Shown here piece after piece: positions 15,583-24,868 of a stretch of 64,000 nt of DNA (position 1 is its first letter; every line of letters starts with the position of its first letter). Under the pieces are notes generated by a model. It saw only the letters and a list, made by a program, of their open reading frames with translations. It had not been told where the DNA came from and did not search any database. Origin of the DNA: Pectobacterium aroidearum. Its GTDB lineage: Bacteria > Pseudomonadota > Gammaproteobacteria > Enterobacterales > Enterobacteriaceae. The stretch is taken from contig NZ_CP166097.1 in assembly GCF_041228105.1 (NCBI RefSeq), positions 434,001 to 498,000 on the forward strand. The letters run 5' to 3'. A program made the translations under genes and the position numbers.

Positions 15583-16707
15583 TTAGTTACAGCTTGCTGC
15601 TGTCAGGACGGCAAGGTTTTTGCCCACGCCAGCATAGTTCGCCAGTTTATCCTTCACGCACTGTGGTGAAACGGTAGAGTAGCTGTAAGGAAGAGAAGGG
15701 AACGTGCCTGTGCTCTTCCAGTCTTCAGCATTCACGTAGGGCTTGGAATCTTTATCCCAGGTGATGTTGTATTTAGCGAAGTCAGCCGGGCTCATAACGT
15801 TGTTATTACGCAGATCCCACGTACCGAAGTTGGAACCGTCGTAACGTGAGGTCACTGGGTTTTTCGCATTTTCGAACCAGTTACGTTCGATCAGCGCAAT
15901 CCCATTCTGGCGCACGTTCAGGCCAGAACTGGTGACGTTGGTATACAGGTTATTGTAGGCGTGAACTTTACCACCACGTTGCAGTGGGAGGCGGGCGTTA
16001 ACGTCATCGTAAATATTGTGATGGTAAGTCAGGTCACGGCCCGTATCGCTGCTGCTGAAGCCGCTCAGACCGACTTTTTTGATGCCGTGAATGTAGTTGT
16101 ACGATACCGTCACGTTGGTTGAGGCTTTCTTGATATCAATCGCGGATTCGAATGTGGTGTCACCGTCTTTTGTGCCTGCGCATTCAAAGTTTTTCGCGAA
16201 GATCTCGTTGTGGTCAATCCAGACGTTCGGCGTGTTATCGATACGAATCGCATCGCCGTCCTGCGCGCCGCCAGGCATGTAGCCGAAACGCATATTGCGG
16301 ATAACGATATCGGATGATTTAACCAGCCAGATCCCAAAGTTAGCGGAAGAACCGTTGGTTCCGATGATGGTAATCCCTTTGGTGAACTCTTTGATTTCCA
16401 CACCGCGTGCGTCTTTCTTCCACTGACCGCAGATATCGTTCTCTGCGGCTTTAATCAGCGCATCTTCATTACCGTTATAGGTGATGACGAGCGGGTAAGC
16501 GCCTCCTTTGACTTTCTTACCTTTGGAATCCAGTTTCGCTTCTTCGATGATATCAATAATATCTTGCATGGAACGTGCGGTTTTTTTCACGGCACCGGCA
16601 ACGTCGCCGCCGTCAGTGGTGGCATAACCCCCCGTATTTGCCGCCATTGTCGGTTGAGCCGCAAGTAATAACAGCCCAGCGGCTGCAGAAGGCAGTAGGT
16701 ATTTCAT
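15583..16707 (-). CDS. Secreted pectate lyase, PL1 family (paralogue nearest pelZ)
   Basis: An endo-pectate lyase that cleaves polygalacturonate by beta-elimination in the plant cell wall. The 374-residue precursor has a 22-residue signal peptide (MKYLLPSAAAGLLLLAAQPTMA). PelC-type residues align with a constant offset of 21: Ca-binding D150, D152, E187 and D191, then K211, catalytic R239 in RLPLQRGG, and R244. The vWiDH motif is NVWIDHNEIF. It is the most divergent of the three tandem paralogues (C-terminus LTAASCN), but its first 35 residues equal those of the third copy. It corresponds to one of PelA/B/C of Pectobacterium; I do not assign the letter. A KdgR-like box and a terminator flank it. 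Confidence 0.95.
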   Translation of the reverse strand: MKYLLPSAAAGLLLLAAQPTMAANTGGYATTDGGDVAGAVKKTARSMQDIIDIIEEAKLDSKGKKVKGGAYPLVITYNGNEDALIKAAENDICGQWKKDARGVEIKEFTKGITIIGTNGSSANFGIWLVKSSDIVIRNMRFGYMPGGAQDGDAIRIDNTPNVWIDHNEIFAKNFECAGTKDGDTTFESAIDIKKASTNVTVSYNYIHGIKKVGLSGFSSSDTGRDLTYHHNIYDDVNARLPLQRGGKVHAYNNLYTNVTSSGLNVRQNGIALIERNWFENAKNPVTSRYDGSNFGTWDLRNNNVMSPADFAKYNITWDKDSKPYVNAEDWKSTGTFPSLPYSYSTVSPQCVKDKLANYAGVGKNLAVLTAASCN

Positions 16708-16790
16708 TAAGGTACTCTCCTTGGAATTGAATTTTTTGGGTATAAATGATCCACATAACCCAGATTATATTATTGGGGTGTTTCAATAAA

Positions 16791-16809
16791 AATGAAATCA
16801 AGGTTTATT
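16791..16809 (-). promoter_or_regulatory. KdgR-like operator of the first pel gene
   Basis: AATGAAATCAAGGTTTATT matches AATRAAAYRNYRTTTYATT at 15 of 18 specified positions, the mismatches being in the centre. It ends 84 bp upstream of the start codon. A TATAAT hexamer on the minus strand (16764-16769) is a likely -10, so the box would cover the -35 region. Confidence 0.65.
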
Positions 16810-17035
16810 GAAATCCCGATTAAGTGTTATCATAAAAATAAAATAATTCAATATTTAGGTATTAAATCTATCGGATGAATAACGCACAAAATATTGATGA
16901 CTAATAAGTGTCTATTTTAAATGGTAATATTTTTTTCATTTTTTCTAAAAAATGATGTTGAGAGTTTTTATGAAAAATAAAATTATATTTCGTTTTATTA
17001 TTCTGCGATGAGGAAATTTTGATAGCGCTGATAAC

Positions 17036-17051
17036 TGTGAGCGATATCAAT
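17036..17051 (-). promoter_or_regulatory. CRP-like site upstream of the first pel gene
   Basis: TGTGAGCGATATCAAT matches TGTGANNNNNNTCACA at 8 of 10 positions. It lies about 336 bp upstream of the start codon. A near-equivalent site occurs at almost the same distance from the third pel gene (20575-20590). CRP activation of pel genes is established in soft-rot bacteria, but this site is far from the promoter. Confidence 0.4.
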
Positions 17052-17277
17052 AAATAAGTAAAATTTCCTTATTGAGATGGCAGTATCAGAAAATAGTTGA
17101 TGTCGATCAAATTATTAATTAATCCCGTGTTGATGAGTCACTATTCTTTTTACTCGTTAATCCTTAATCAAAGAATGGTTTCTCATTAAGCATTAGCCAT
17201 TAATTCATCAATTAAATAATTAGCGTGATACTCAATTCATTGCTTTTTTATTAGATATGGCACGCGTAAGTCCCCAT

Positions 17278-17308
17278 AAAAAACAAGCGAGCTCTAAGAG
17301 CTCGCTTG
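17278..17308 (-). terminator. Rho-independent terminator of the second pel gene
   Basis: CAAGCGAGCTC and GAGCTCGCTTG (17284-17308, loop TAA) form an 11-bp stem. On the minus strand it is followed by a run of T (A run at 17278-17283). It lies 20 bases after the stop codon. Confidence 0.9.
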
Positions 17309-17327
17309 AGGGTAAATCTGACCGCGT

Positions 17328-18452
17328 TTATTTACAGTTAGCTGCTGTCAGGACTGCCAGGTTTTTACCTACGCCAGCATAGTTTGCCAGTTTATCTTTC
17401 ACGCACTGTGCAGAAACTGGGGTGTATTTATAAGAAATGGAAGGGAACTTGCCGGTGCTTTTCCAGTCATCCGCATTGACGTGAGGAGAGGAAGGGCGGC
17501 CCCAGGTAATGTTGTATTTGGAGAAGTCTGCCGGTTTGGTGATGTTGTTATTACGCAACTCCCAGGTACCGAAGTTGGAACTGTCGTTACGTGCCGTTAC
17601 TGGGTTCAACGCATTTTCAAACCAGTTGCTTTCGATCAGCGCGATCCCTTTCTGACGGACGTTAAAGCCTGAACCGGTGATACCGTCATACAGGTTGTTG
17701 TACGCATGAACCAGACCACCACGCTGTAGCGGCAGACGTGAATTAACATCGCGATAGATATTGTGATGATAAGTCAGGTTACGACCGGTATCCGTATTGC
17801 TGGAACCGCTCAGACCCACTTTTTTAATGCCATGGATATAGTTGTATGACACGGTGACGTTAGTTGACCCTTTCTTGATATCGACGGCCGATTCAAAAGT
17901 GGTGTCATTGTCTGGTGTGCCTTTACACTCAAAGTTTTTGGCAAAGATCTCATTGTGGTCAATCCAGACGTTCGGCGAGTTATCAATACGAATGGCATCG
18001 CCGTCTTGCGCGCCGCCCGGCATATAGCCAAAGCGCATATTACGAACAACAACGTCAGATGAATTGATAATCCAGATACCGAAGTTGGCGGATGAGCCAT
18101 TGGTGCCCTGGATGGTGATCCCTTTGGTAAACTCTTTGACTTGTACGCCGCGTGCGTCCTTACTCCACTGACCGCAGATATTTTTTTCGGCCGCTTTAAT
18201 CAGCGAGTCTTCATTACCGTTATAGGTGATGATCAGCGGGTACGCACCGCCTTTGACTTTTTTGCCTTTTGAATCCACTTTTGCGGCTTCAATGATATCC
18301 ACAATTTCTTGCATGGAGCGCGCGGTCTTTTTCACGGCACCGGAAACTTCTCCGCCATCCGTCGTGGCATAACCGCCCGTATTGGCGGCCATGGCTGGCT
18401 GAGCAGCGAAAAGTAACAATCCGGCGGCTGCCGTAGGCAATAGATATTTCAT
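17328..18452 (-). CDS. Secreted pectate lyase, PL1 family (middle paralogue)
   Basis: An endo-pectate lyase of 374 residues. The signal peptide is MKYLLPTAAAGLLLFAAQPAMA. The same PelC-type set is conserved as in its neighbours: DGDAIRID, FESAVDIKK, IKKVGLSG and RLPLQRGG, plus NVWIDHNEIF. The start is ATG 18452, preceded by AAGGAGA; an upstream in-frame start would place 12 residues before the signal peptide. From about residue 160 onward it is nearly the same as the third copy, whereas its leader peptide and upstream DNA differ from both others. It has its own KdgR-like box and terminator, so it is transcribed alone. Confidence 0.95.
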   Translation of the reverse strand: MKYLLPTAAAGLLLFAAQPAMAANTGGYATTDGGEVSGAVKKTARSMQEIVDIIEAAKVDSKGKKVKGGAYPLIITYNGNEDSLIKAAEKNICGQWSKDARGVQVKEFTKGITIQGTNGSSANFGIWIINSSDVVVRNMRFGYMPGGAQDGDAIRIDNSPNVWIDHNEIFAKNFECKGTPDNDTTFESAVDIKKGSTNVTVSYNYIHGIKKVGLSGSSNTDTGRNLTYHHNIYRDVNSRLPLQRGGLVHAYNNLYDGITGSGFNVRQKGIALIESNWFENALNPVTARNDSSNFGTWELRNNNITKPADFSKYNITWGRPSSPHVNADDWKSTGKFPSISYKYTPVSAQCVKDKLANYAGVGKNLAVLTAANCK

Positions 18453-18529
18453 TCTGACTGTCTCCTTGAAATATAATTTCATGGGCATTTATTGCTCCAT
18501 ATGCCCGATGTCATAGGTACAAATTTTCC

Positions 18530-18548
18530 AAAAAAATGACGCTTCATT
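18530..18548 (-). promoter_or_regulatory. KdgR-like operator of the middle pel gene
   Basis: AAAAAAATGACGCTTCATT matches AATRAAAYRNYRTTTYATT at 16 of 18 specified positions. It ends 78 bp upstream of the start codon, the same distance as the boxes of the two neighbouring pel genes. A second weaker match lies near 18620-18638. Confidence 0.55.
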
Positions 18549-19041
18549 TTGATGAAAAACCAAGGGGAGTGTGGTCAAAAAATAAGTTCAGTTCAAGGGT
18601 GAAATGTTAAATGTATTACAGGTGAAACATTTTGTAATACTGATGATTGGATAATTTTAGTTTTATAGGAAACCATATTCTTTTAAAAGAATAGAAAATC
18701 AGTGGGTTATTTTTTCTACGGGTAAAGGTTTCACTTTAGTTTCTTTATTTATTGAGTTTTAGCCCGCAATTCTTCGGGGTAATTGTTACGACTAACGCAA
18801 AAATTCATCTTAAGTCAAAATATACTATCACAAGCCTATTCAAGAGTGTTCTCGCTGTGCGTTAATTCTATATTGAGTTTTAGTTTGTTGATGAATAATT
18901 ATTATGAACTTCTTTATAGATCGTTTTTAGGCGAGAAGAACATATACCTCATTGATCATTCCTTATTATTGACGAAATACATGACTAGCATGAAGTCTGT
19001 TGCGGTGAGGGACATGCTGGCAATCTTGCGTAGGTCTCAGT
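18549..19041. other. Intergenic region between second and third pel genes
   Basis: About 490 bp of AT-rich DNA upstream of the middle pel gene. Apart from the promoter area, I see no gene worth supporting; an 86-codon frame at 18783-19043 has no ribosome binding site and runs into the next terminator. Unlike the other two pel upstream regions, I do not find a TGTGA-N6-TCAAT site here. Confidence 0.55.
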
Positions 19042-19071
19042 AAAAAATGAGCGAGCCAAACAGCTCGCTCA
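19042..19071 (-). terminator. Rho-independent terminator of the third pel gene
   Basis: TGAGCGAG and CTCGCTCA form a stem at 19048-19071 with inner pairing and a loop around CCAAACAG. On the minus strand it is followed by a T run. It shares the GAGCGAG core with the other two pel terminators. Confidence 0.88.
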
Positions 19072-19112
19072 GGAGGAACCCGGCGCAAAGTGAATGCACC
19101 GAATTAACGTAT

Positions 19113-20237
19113 TTATTTACAGTTAGCTGCTGTCAGGACTGCCAGGTTTTTACCTACGCCAGCATAGTTTGCCAGTTTATCCTTCACGCACTGTGCGGAA
19201 ACCGGGGTGTAGCTATACGGGACGGCAGGGAATTTGCCAGTGCTTTTCCAATCATCCGCATTGATGTGTGGTGTGGATGGCTTACCCCAGGTGATGTTGT
19301 ATTTAGCAAAATCAGACGGGCTGGTAATGTTGTTGTTACGCAGTTCCCAGGTACCGAAGTTGGAGTCATCGTTACGTGCAGTCACAGGGTTGAGCGCATT
19401 TTCGAACCAGTTGCTTTCGATCAGAGCAATCCCTTTCTGGCGAACGTTAAAGCCTGAACTTTTGATGCCGTCATACAGGTTGTTGTATGCGTGCACCTGG
19501 CCACCACGTTGCAGCGGCAGACGTGAGTTAACATCGCTGTAAATATTGTGATGGTAAGTCAGGTTACGACCCGTATCCGTGTTGCTGGAACCGCTCAGAC
19601 CCACCTTTTTCACGCCATGGATATAGTTGTAGGATACCGTGACGTTGGTTGAGGCTTTCTTGATATCGACAGCCGATTCAAAGGTCGTGTCGTTGTCTGG
19701 TGTACCTGCACATTCGAAGTTCTTGGCGAAAATCTCGTTGTGGTCGATCCAGACGTTCGGCGAGTTATCAATACGGATAGCATCACCATCTTTTGCGCCG
19801 CCAGGCATATAGCCGAAGCGCATGTTACGTACGACAACGTTGGAAGAGTTTACAATCCAGATACCAAAGTTAGCGGAAGAACCGTTGGTCCCGAGGATGG
19901 TGATCCCTTTGGTAAACTCTTTGACTTCTACGCCACGCGGATCTTTGCTCCATTGGCCGCAGATGTTAGCTTCAGCCGCTTTGATTAACGCATCTTCATT
20001 ACCGTTATAGGTGATGACGAGTGGGTAGGCGCCGCCTTTGACCGCTTTACCGCTTGAGTCCTTTTTCGCTGCCTCAATGATATCGACGATCTCTTGCAAA
20101 GAACGTGCGGTTTTTTTCACTGCGCCGGAAACGTCGCCGCCGTCAGTGGTGGCATAACCCCCCGTATTTGCCGCCATTGTTGGTTGGGCTGCGAGCAGCA
20201 ACAGTCCTGCAGCTGCAGAAGGCAGTAGGTATTTCAT
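19113..20237 (-). CDS. Secreted pectate lyase, PL1 family (distal paralogue)
   Basis: An endo-pectate lyase of 374 residues with signal peptide MKYLLPSAAAGLLLLAAQPTMA, identical to that of the first copy. The catalytic set (DGDAIRID, FESAVDIKK, RLPLQRGG) and NVWIDHNEIF are intact. The start is ATG 20237 with AAGGAGA upstream; a longer frame exists but lacks support. Its first 35 residues match the first copy, while its C-terminal half matches the middle copy (WFENALNPVTARND, NFGTWELRNNNIT, LTAANCK), so it looks mosaic. Divalent Ca-dependent lyases of this kind are secreted by the type II (Out) system, which is not in this window. Confidence 0.95.
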   Translation of the reverse strand: MKYLLPSAAAGLLLLAAQPTMAANTGGYATTDGGDVSGAVKKTARSLQEIVDIIEAAKKDSSGKAVKGGAYPLVITYNGNEDALIKAAEANICGQWSKDPRGVEVKEFTKGITILGTNGSSANFGIWIVNSSNVVVRNMRFGYMPGGAKDGDAIRIDNSPNVWIDHNEIFAKNFECAGTPDNDTTFESAVDIKKASTNVTVSYNYIHGVKKVGLSGSSNTDTGRNLTYHHNIYSDVNSRLPLQRGGQVHAYNNLYDGIKSSGFNVRQKGIALIESNWFENALNPVTARNDDSNFGTWELRNNNITSPSDFAKYNITWGKPSTPHINADDWKSTGKFPAVPYSYTPVSAQCVKDKLANYAGVGKNLAVLTAANCK

Positions 20238-20316
20238 TGTGTACTCTCCTTGACATAGAATTTTTTGGGTATTTATCACTACACACCCTGTGTAATAAAA
20301 TGGCTGTTTCAACAAA

Positions 20317-20335
20317 AGTGAAATTAAGGTTTGTC
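20317..20335 (-). promoter_or_regulatory. KdgR-like operator of the third pel gene (weak)
   Basis: AGTGAAATTAAGGTTTGTC aligns with the first pel gene's box and keeps the GAAAT...GGTTT core, but matches the consensus at only about 12 of 18 positions. It ends 80 bp upstream of the start codon, in register with the other two. Confidence 0.45.
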
Positions 20336-20824
20336 TATAAAGCCGAGCTAAGTGTTAACAGAAAAAATAAACAATACAATATGGGTTTGAAAATATATTT
20401 TTTACCTGACGTTGGAAAAGGTTTAGGGCAAGCTCGGCCTTGTGTGATAAGAAACTCATTTCTGTTTTTTCTCATTAAAAATCAATGCATTGATTTTTAT
20501 TTATTGCTTATTAAAATAAAGTTTCTTTATTTTTCTATATTGGTTTTATGGGGTTTTTATACGAAATGGTTAATTGTGATCTGTATCAATAATAAAATTA
20601 AATCTTAAGTGGATTTCTATCAGGCCCTGATGTTAGTCGTTTTTATGACGACGTCTTTATAGCCATTTCCATTTATTTTTTGTTACTAAAAATAGTTTCT
20701 CCTGGCAATAGGGATGCCATTACAGCAGGAGAAACGCAGGTGTCAGGATGACATCATTCTTTAATTAGAATAAAGAGAATAAACTGCCATAACATTTTGC
20801 ATCCCTATAATAGTCTATATGTTT
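20336..20824. other. Intergenic region upstream of the third pel gene
   Basis: About 490 bp, AT-rich, with the CRP-like site as the only feature I can point to. A stem-like repeat TTCTCCTGGC/GCAGGAGAAACG near 20697-20736 may terminate leftward transcription from the oxidoreductase gene. No gene is supported. Confidence 0.5.
20575..20590 (-). promoter_or_regulatory. CRP-like site upstream of the third pel gene
   Basis: TGTGATCTGTATCAAT matches TGTGANNNNNNTCACA at 8 of 10 positions. It lies about 346 bp upstream of the start codon, almost exactly where the comparable site lies upstream of the first pel gene. Confidence 0.4.
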
Positions 20825-21889
20825 TCAGGAAGGGTTATGGTGTTCTATCTGTAATCCCATTTCACGTATTGTGTCGATGTCAGCGGATAAATCGGCAGAT
20901 TGTTCGGGGTAAGTCACGCCGGGAGCGGGGCTTAGCCGGTTATTTAGAGCCAAAACGCGCTCAACCTGATTGGCTGCGCTGATTGCGGTCATATGAGTTT
21001 GTCCAAGCCTATCTTTGACGCTGATTTTCTTTGTTCCCGTATCTTCAACGATTTCGAGTATAAATTCGTGTGATGCTCCCTGGCCTGGTCTGTATAGCAA
21101 GGCCCGGCGTTTCGCTACGGATAGCATTCCCCAAATGCCAGAGCGGGCAAAGAGTGCGAATGCGGCCGTGGTGGCGGTGTTGTCGAAAGCCATGCGTGCC
21201 GAGACACTTTCTGCATGGCCCGTCTTGACCAATGTTGTCTGATCCGGACTGGAAAAACGCCTGACGTTGATGACCCGCCCATTACTAAAACGTACAGGTT
21301 TAGGATCGGCCATTCCCCGTACGATGCGTTCCTGTCCTGCTTCATAAATGGTGAAAGGTTTGTGCATATCTACAAAACTTGTGACGGAATCGGGTCCGGC
21401 TTTATCTGCGGACGAAAACAAGACATCAATATCTATGCACCGAGCAGGGTGAGCCGATTGACGATACGCCGCGGCGACGATAGCAGCGATACTCGCCATC
21501 CAGCCTGATGCTAAGACGACAGGTGAAGAAAGGCTGACGCCATGAAGTATGCGGTTAGCATCGTCTTGCCGTTCCTGCCAGCGAGCCAGATCGATGAGTG
21601 CAATACCACGGCGTGTTGCTGATAACAGTAGACGGTCGTGGTGATCATTTACCGATACGACGATTGCGTCGGGCTGGATCGGCAGGTGCTCCAGTGGATC
21701 GGTGTCCTCTACGTCAAGGTGTACGCCAGTAGCATTGGGTAATGCCCGTGCTGTTTTTTGTGCTTTGTCGAGCGATCTTCCTCCGATGAGAAGATGAAGG
21801 TGGGGATGACGTTTGGCAAGCAGGGTGCAAATTTGTCCGCCAACGATGCCATAACCGCCAACAATCAGAACATTACCCGTATTAAGCAT
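20825..21889 (-). CDS. Saccharopine dehydrogenase-like NAD(P)-dependent oxidoreductase
   Basis: A 354-residue cytoplasmic protein with an N-terminal Rossmann fold (VLIVGGYGIVGGQICTLLAKRHP, residues 7-29, and IGGRSLDKAQKTARAL). This is followed by the D-rich second nucleotide strand (GVHLDVEDTDPLEHL) seen in the saccharopine dehydrogenase/SDR-like NAD-binding group. The C-terminal half matches no family I can name. ATG 21889 is preceded by GAGGAAA. It is transcribed divergently from a TetR regulator, across a region with three 12-bp palindromes, so it is the probable regulated target. The substrate is unknown; many such pairs handle small lipophilic or aldehyde-like compounds, but that is only a guess. 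Confidence 0.7.
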   Translation of the reverse strand: MLNTGNVLIVGGYGIVGGQICTLLAKRHPHLHLLIGGRSLDKAQKTARALPNATGVHLDVEDTDPLEHLPIQPDAIVVSVNDHHDRLLLSATRRGIALIDLARWQERQDDANRILHGVSLSSPVVLASGWMASIAAIVAAAYRQSAHPARCIDIDVLFSSADKAGPDSVTSFVDMHKPFTIYEAGQERIVRGMADPKPVRFSNGRVINVRRFSSPDQTTLVKTGHAESVSARMAFDNTATTAAFALFARSGIWGMLSVAKRRALLYRPGQGASHEFILEIVEDTGTKKISVKDRLGQTHMTAISAANQVERVLALNNRLSPAPGVTYPEQSADLSADIDTIREMGLQIEHHNPS

Positions 21890-22015
21890 ATTTTATTTCC
21901 TCATGTTTTTTATTCGTATCCAGTGAGTTTGCATTGGCCTGGGTCCTATATTGTGCTGTATGAACGTCTGCCTGATGTTGGTGAGACAGGCGAATGTTCT
22001 CTGTATTTATAAAAC

Positions 22016-22076
22016 TGACCGCGGTCATAATGATGTGTAAAATGACCGCGGTCAATTGTAATTTTGACCACGGTCG
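22016..22076. promoter_or_regulatory. Triple TetR-type operator
   Basis: TGACCGCGGTCA, a perfect 12-bp palindrome, occurs at 22016-22027 and again at 22043-22054. A third copy with two changes, TGACCACGGTCG, is at 22065-22076. The starts are 27 and 22 bp apart. They lie in the divergent space between the oxidoreductase and the TetR gene, so autoregulation and control of the oxidoreductase are both likely. Confidence 0.8.
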
Positions 22077-22095
22077 GAAATCGTGTTATCAAGTC

Positions 22096-22695
22096 ATGAT
22101 GACAAAGCGAATACAGCAACGAACAAAAGAGACACATGCGCGACTGATCGCGACAGCCCAACAATTGATTGGTGAAGGGGGGTATGATGCTTTACGGATT
22201 GAGGAGGTCGTAACACGAGCTGGTGTAGCGAAGGGCACTTTTTTTGCCCATTTCAGCGATAAGGAAACGCTGATGGACCAACTGATTGGTGAACGTATTC
22301 ATCAGTTACTCGATGAAATGGAAGCCGTTGCGATTCCTGAAGGACTTGATGAATTCGTTGAACGATTGCTGCCTCGTATGCAATTCATGACATCTGAACG
22401 CTATGTCTTTGACGTTATCTTACGTCGCTCTGGTGCGGCAGGTATTGAACAGGTTGGGCCGATTGCGCTGGCATTCGATCGTTATATCGACATTATCATT
22501 CGCTGGCTTGAGGCGGGATACTTCCGGCAGGACGTGCCGATGGCTATCTTAGCTGAGGGCGTTCAGGCATTTGAGACACAGGCGATGGCGATGAATTTTT
22601 GTGCTGTTCATAGCCAGTTATCACTCCACGAGCGAATACTGCCCTACCTGCGAGCTTGGCTGTTGGTCCCTGTTTGTGAAAACGCCCCCGGTTAA
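22096..22695 (+). CDS. TetR family transcriptional regulator
   Basis: A repressor of about 199 residues. The N-terminal TetR helix-turn-helix is clear: [55 protein letters not shown] (about residues 9-63). The C-terminal ligand-binding part is poorly conserved. I chose ATG 22096 (MMTKRIQQ); readings further upstream would run through the operator palindromes. The ribosome binding site is weak. It is divergent from the oxidoreductase gene, and pabA follows 59 bp downstream in the same direction. Confidence 0.88.
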   Translation: MMTKRIQQRTKETHARLIATAQQLIGEGGYDALRIEEVVTRAGVAKGTFFAHFSDKETLMDQLIGERIHQLLDEMEAVAIPEGLDEFVERLLPRMQFMTSERYVFDVILRRSGAAGIEQVGPIALAFDRYIDIIIRWLEAGYFRQDVPMAILAEGVQAFETQAMAMNFCAVHSQLSLHERILPYLRAWLLVPVCENAPG

Positions 22696-22754
22696 TTGGC
22701 GGACATCAACAGCACAATAAAATGAATCATCAATTATTTACCGATAAGTACACC

Positions 22755-23330
22755 ATGCTCCTGATTATCGATAACTACGACTCCTTTACCTACAACCTTT
22801 ACCAATACTTTTGTGAACTTGGCGCGCAAGTCGTGGTGAAGCGTAATGATGAACTGACGCTGCGTGAGATTGAGCGGCTTGCGCCTGAGCGTTTGGTGAT
22901 TTCTCCGGGCCCTTGCACGCCGGATGAGGCGGGTATTTCACTCGCTGCTATTCGTCACTTTGCCGATAAATTGCCTATTCTGGGCGTGTGTCTTGGCCAT
23001 CAGGCGATGGGGCAGGCGTTCGGCGCACATGTGGTGCGGGCACGGCAGGTGATGCATGGTAAAACCTCAGCGATTGCGCACAGCAATACAGGCGTTTTTG
23101 CGGGGCTCGCTCAGCCCTTGACGGTGACTCGCTATCATTCACTCATCATTGATGCAGCGTCGCTACCCGATTGCTTTGAGGTTACGGCCTGGAGCGAACA
23201 TGAAGGTAAGCGAGATGAGATTATGGGGATCCGCCATCGCTCACTGCCGCTGGAAGGTGTGCAGTTTCACCCAGAGAGCATTCTTAGCCAGCAAGGACAT
23301 CAGCTTTTGGATAATTTCCTTAAAATTTAG
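22755..23330 (+). CDS. pabA: Aminodeoxychorismate synthase glutamine amidotransferase subunit
   Basis: PabA supplies ammonia from glutamine to PabB for making 4-amino-4-deoxychorismate, the precursor of p-aminobenzoate and folate. The 191-residue class I amidotransferase has the start [19 protein letters not shown], the nucleophile Cys79 in [14 protein letters not shown], and the His-Glu of the triad in [10 protein letters not shown] chose ATG 22755, aligning with the E. coli N-terminus; an in-frame ATG at 22722 adds 11 unrelated residues. argD follows 119 bp downstream, as in E. coli, although fic and yhfG are missing upstream. Confidence 0.95.
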   Translation: MLLIIDNYDSFTYNLYQYFCELGAQVVVKRNDELTLREIERLAPERLVISPGPCTPDEAGISLAAIRHFADKLPILGVCLGHQAMGQAFGAHVVRARQVMHGKTSAIAHSNTGVFAGLAQPLTVTRYHSLIIDAASLPDCFEVTAWSEHEGKRDEIMGIRHRSLPLEGVQFHPESILSQQGHQLLDNFLKI

Positions 23331-23390
23331 TTACATAGAAAGTTATTCTCTCCAGTGGCCGATTTAATATTGCCTGTAATTGATTTTTTA

Positions 23391-23404
23391 TGCATATTTA
23401 TTGA
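23391..23404 (+). promoter_or_regulatory. ArgR (ARG box)-like site upstream of argD
   Basis: TGCATATTTATTGA resembles the ARG box core TGAATNNNNATTCA (8 of 10 specified bases). Similar degenerate half sites flank it, for example TTGATTTTTTATGCA just upstream. argD is ArgR-repressed in enterobacteria. The match is moderate and rests partly on AT-richness. Confidence 0.4.
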
Positions 23405-24676
<1,272 letters not shown>

Positions 24677-24685
24677 GTTATGCTC

Positions 24686-24814
24686 TCAACGTCGCTTGCG
24701 ACGGCCCTTAGGGTGGCGAGCAGGAAGCTCGCCATAAAAAAACGTAGGGAACGTTTTTCAACGTCGCTTGCGACGGCCCGTAGGGTGGCGAGCAGGAAGC
24801 TCGCCATAAAAAAA
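24686..24814 (+). repeat. Interspersed hairpin repeat, two tandem copies (B1, B2)
   Basis: Two copies start at 24686 and 24758 (period 72 bp). Each has TCAACGTCGCTTGCGACGG, then CCC and AGGGTG, then the hairpin GGCGAGC/GCTCGCC, then an A run. They differ by one base in the repeat proper (CCCTTA against CCCGTA). Between them lies AAAACGTAGGGAACGTTTT. The same core occurs inverted at 13962-14032 with a different terminal hairpin. Confidence 0.8.
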
Positions 24815-24843
24815 AGCGTGAGGCCGAGGCTTCACGCTTTTTT
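24810..24843. terminator. Bidirectional terminator between argD and crp
   Basis: GCGTGAGGCC and GGCTTCACGC form a 10-bp stem (one G-T pair) flanked by an A run on the left and a T run on the right. It can therefore serve both argD (rightward) and crp (leftward), which converge here. Confidence 0.88.
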
Positions 24844-24868
24844 GTTGGTAGGGTACAGCGACAGGGAT

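Larger units (their letters stand above)
16708..17277. other. Intergenic region between first and second pel genes
   Basis: About 570 bp, strongly AT-rich. It holds the first pel gene's promoter, KdgR-like box and CRP-like site. No coding potential is visible. The second pel gene's terminator borders it at 17278. Confidence 0.7.

Noticed and set aside
18783..19043. 86-codon open frame between the second and third pel genes
   Set aside because: No ribosome binding site, low-complexity AT-rich composition, and it runs into the third pel terminator. No recognisable domain.
20105..20608. 167-codon frame on the plus strand over the start of the third pel gene
   Set aside because: It overlaps the pel signal peptide on the other strand and continues through AT-rich promoter DNA; the translation looks random.
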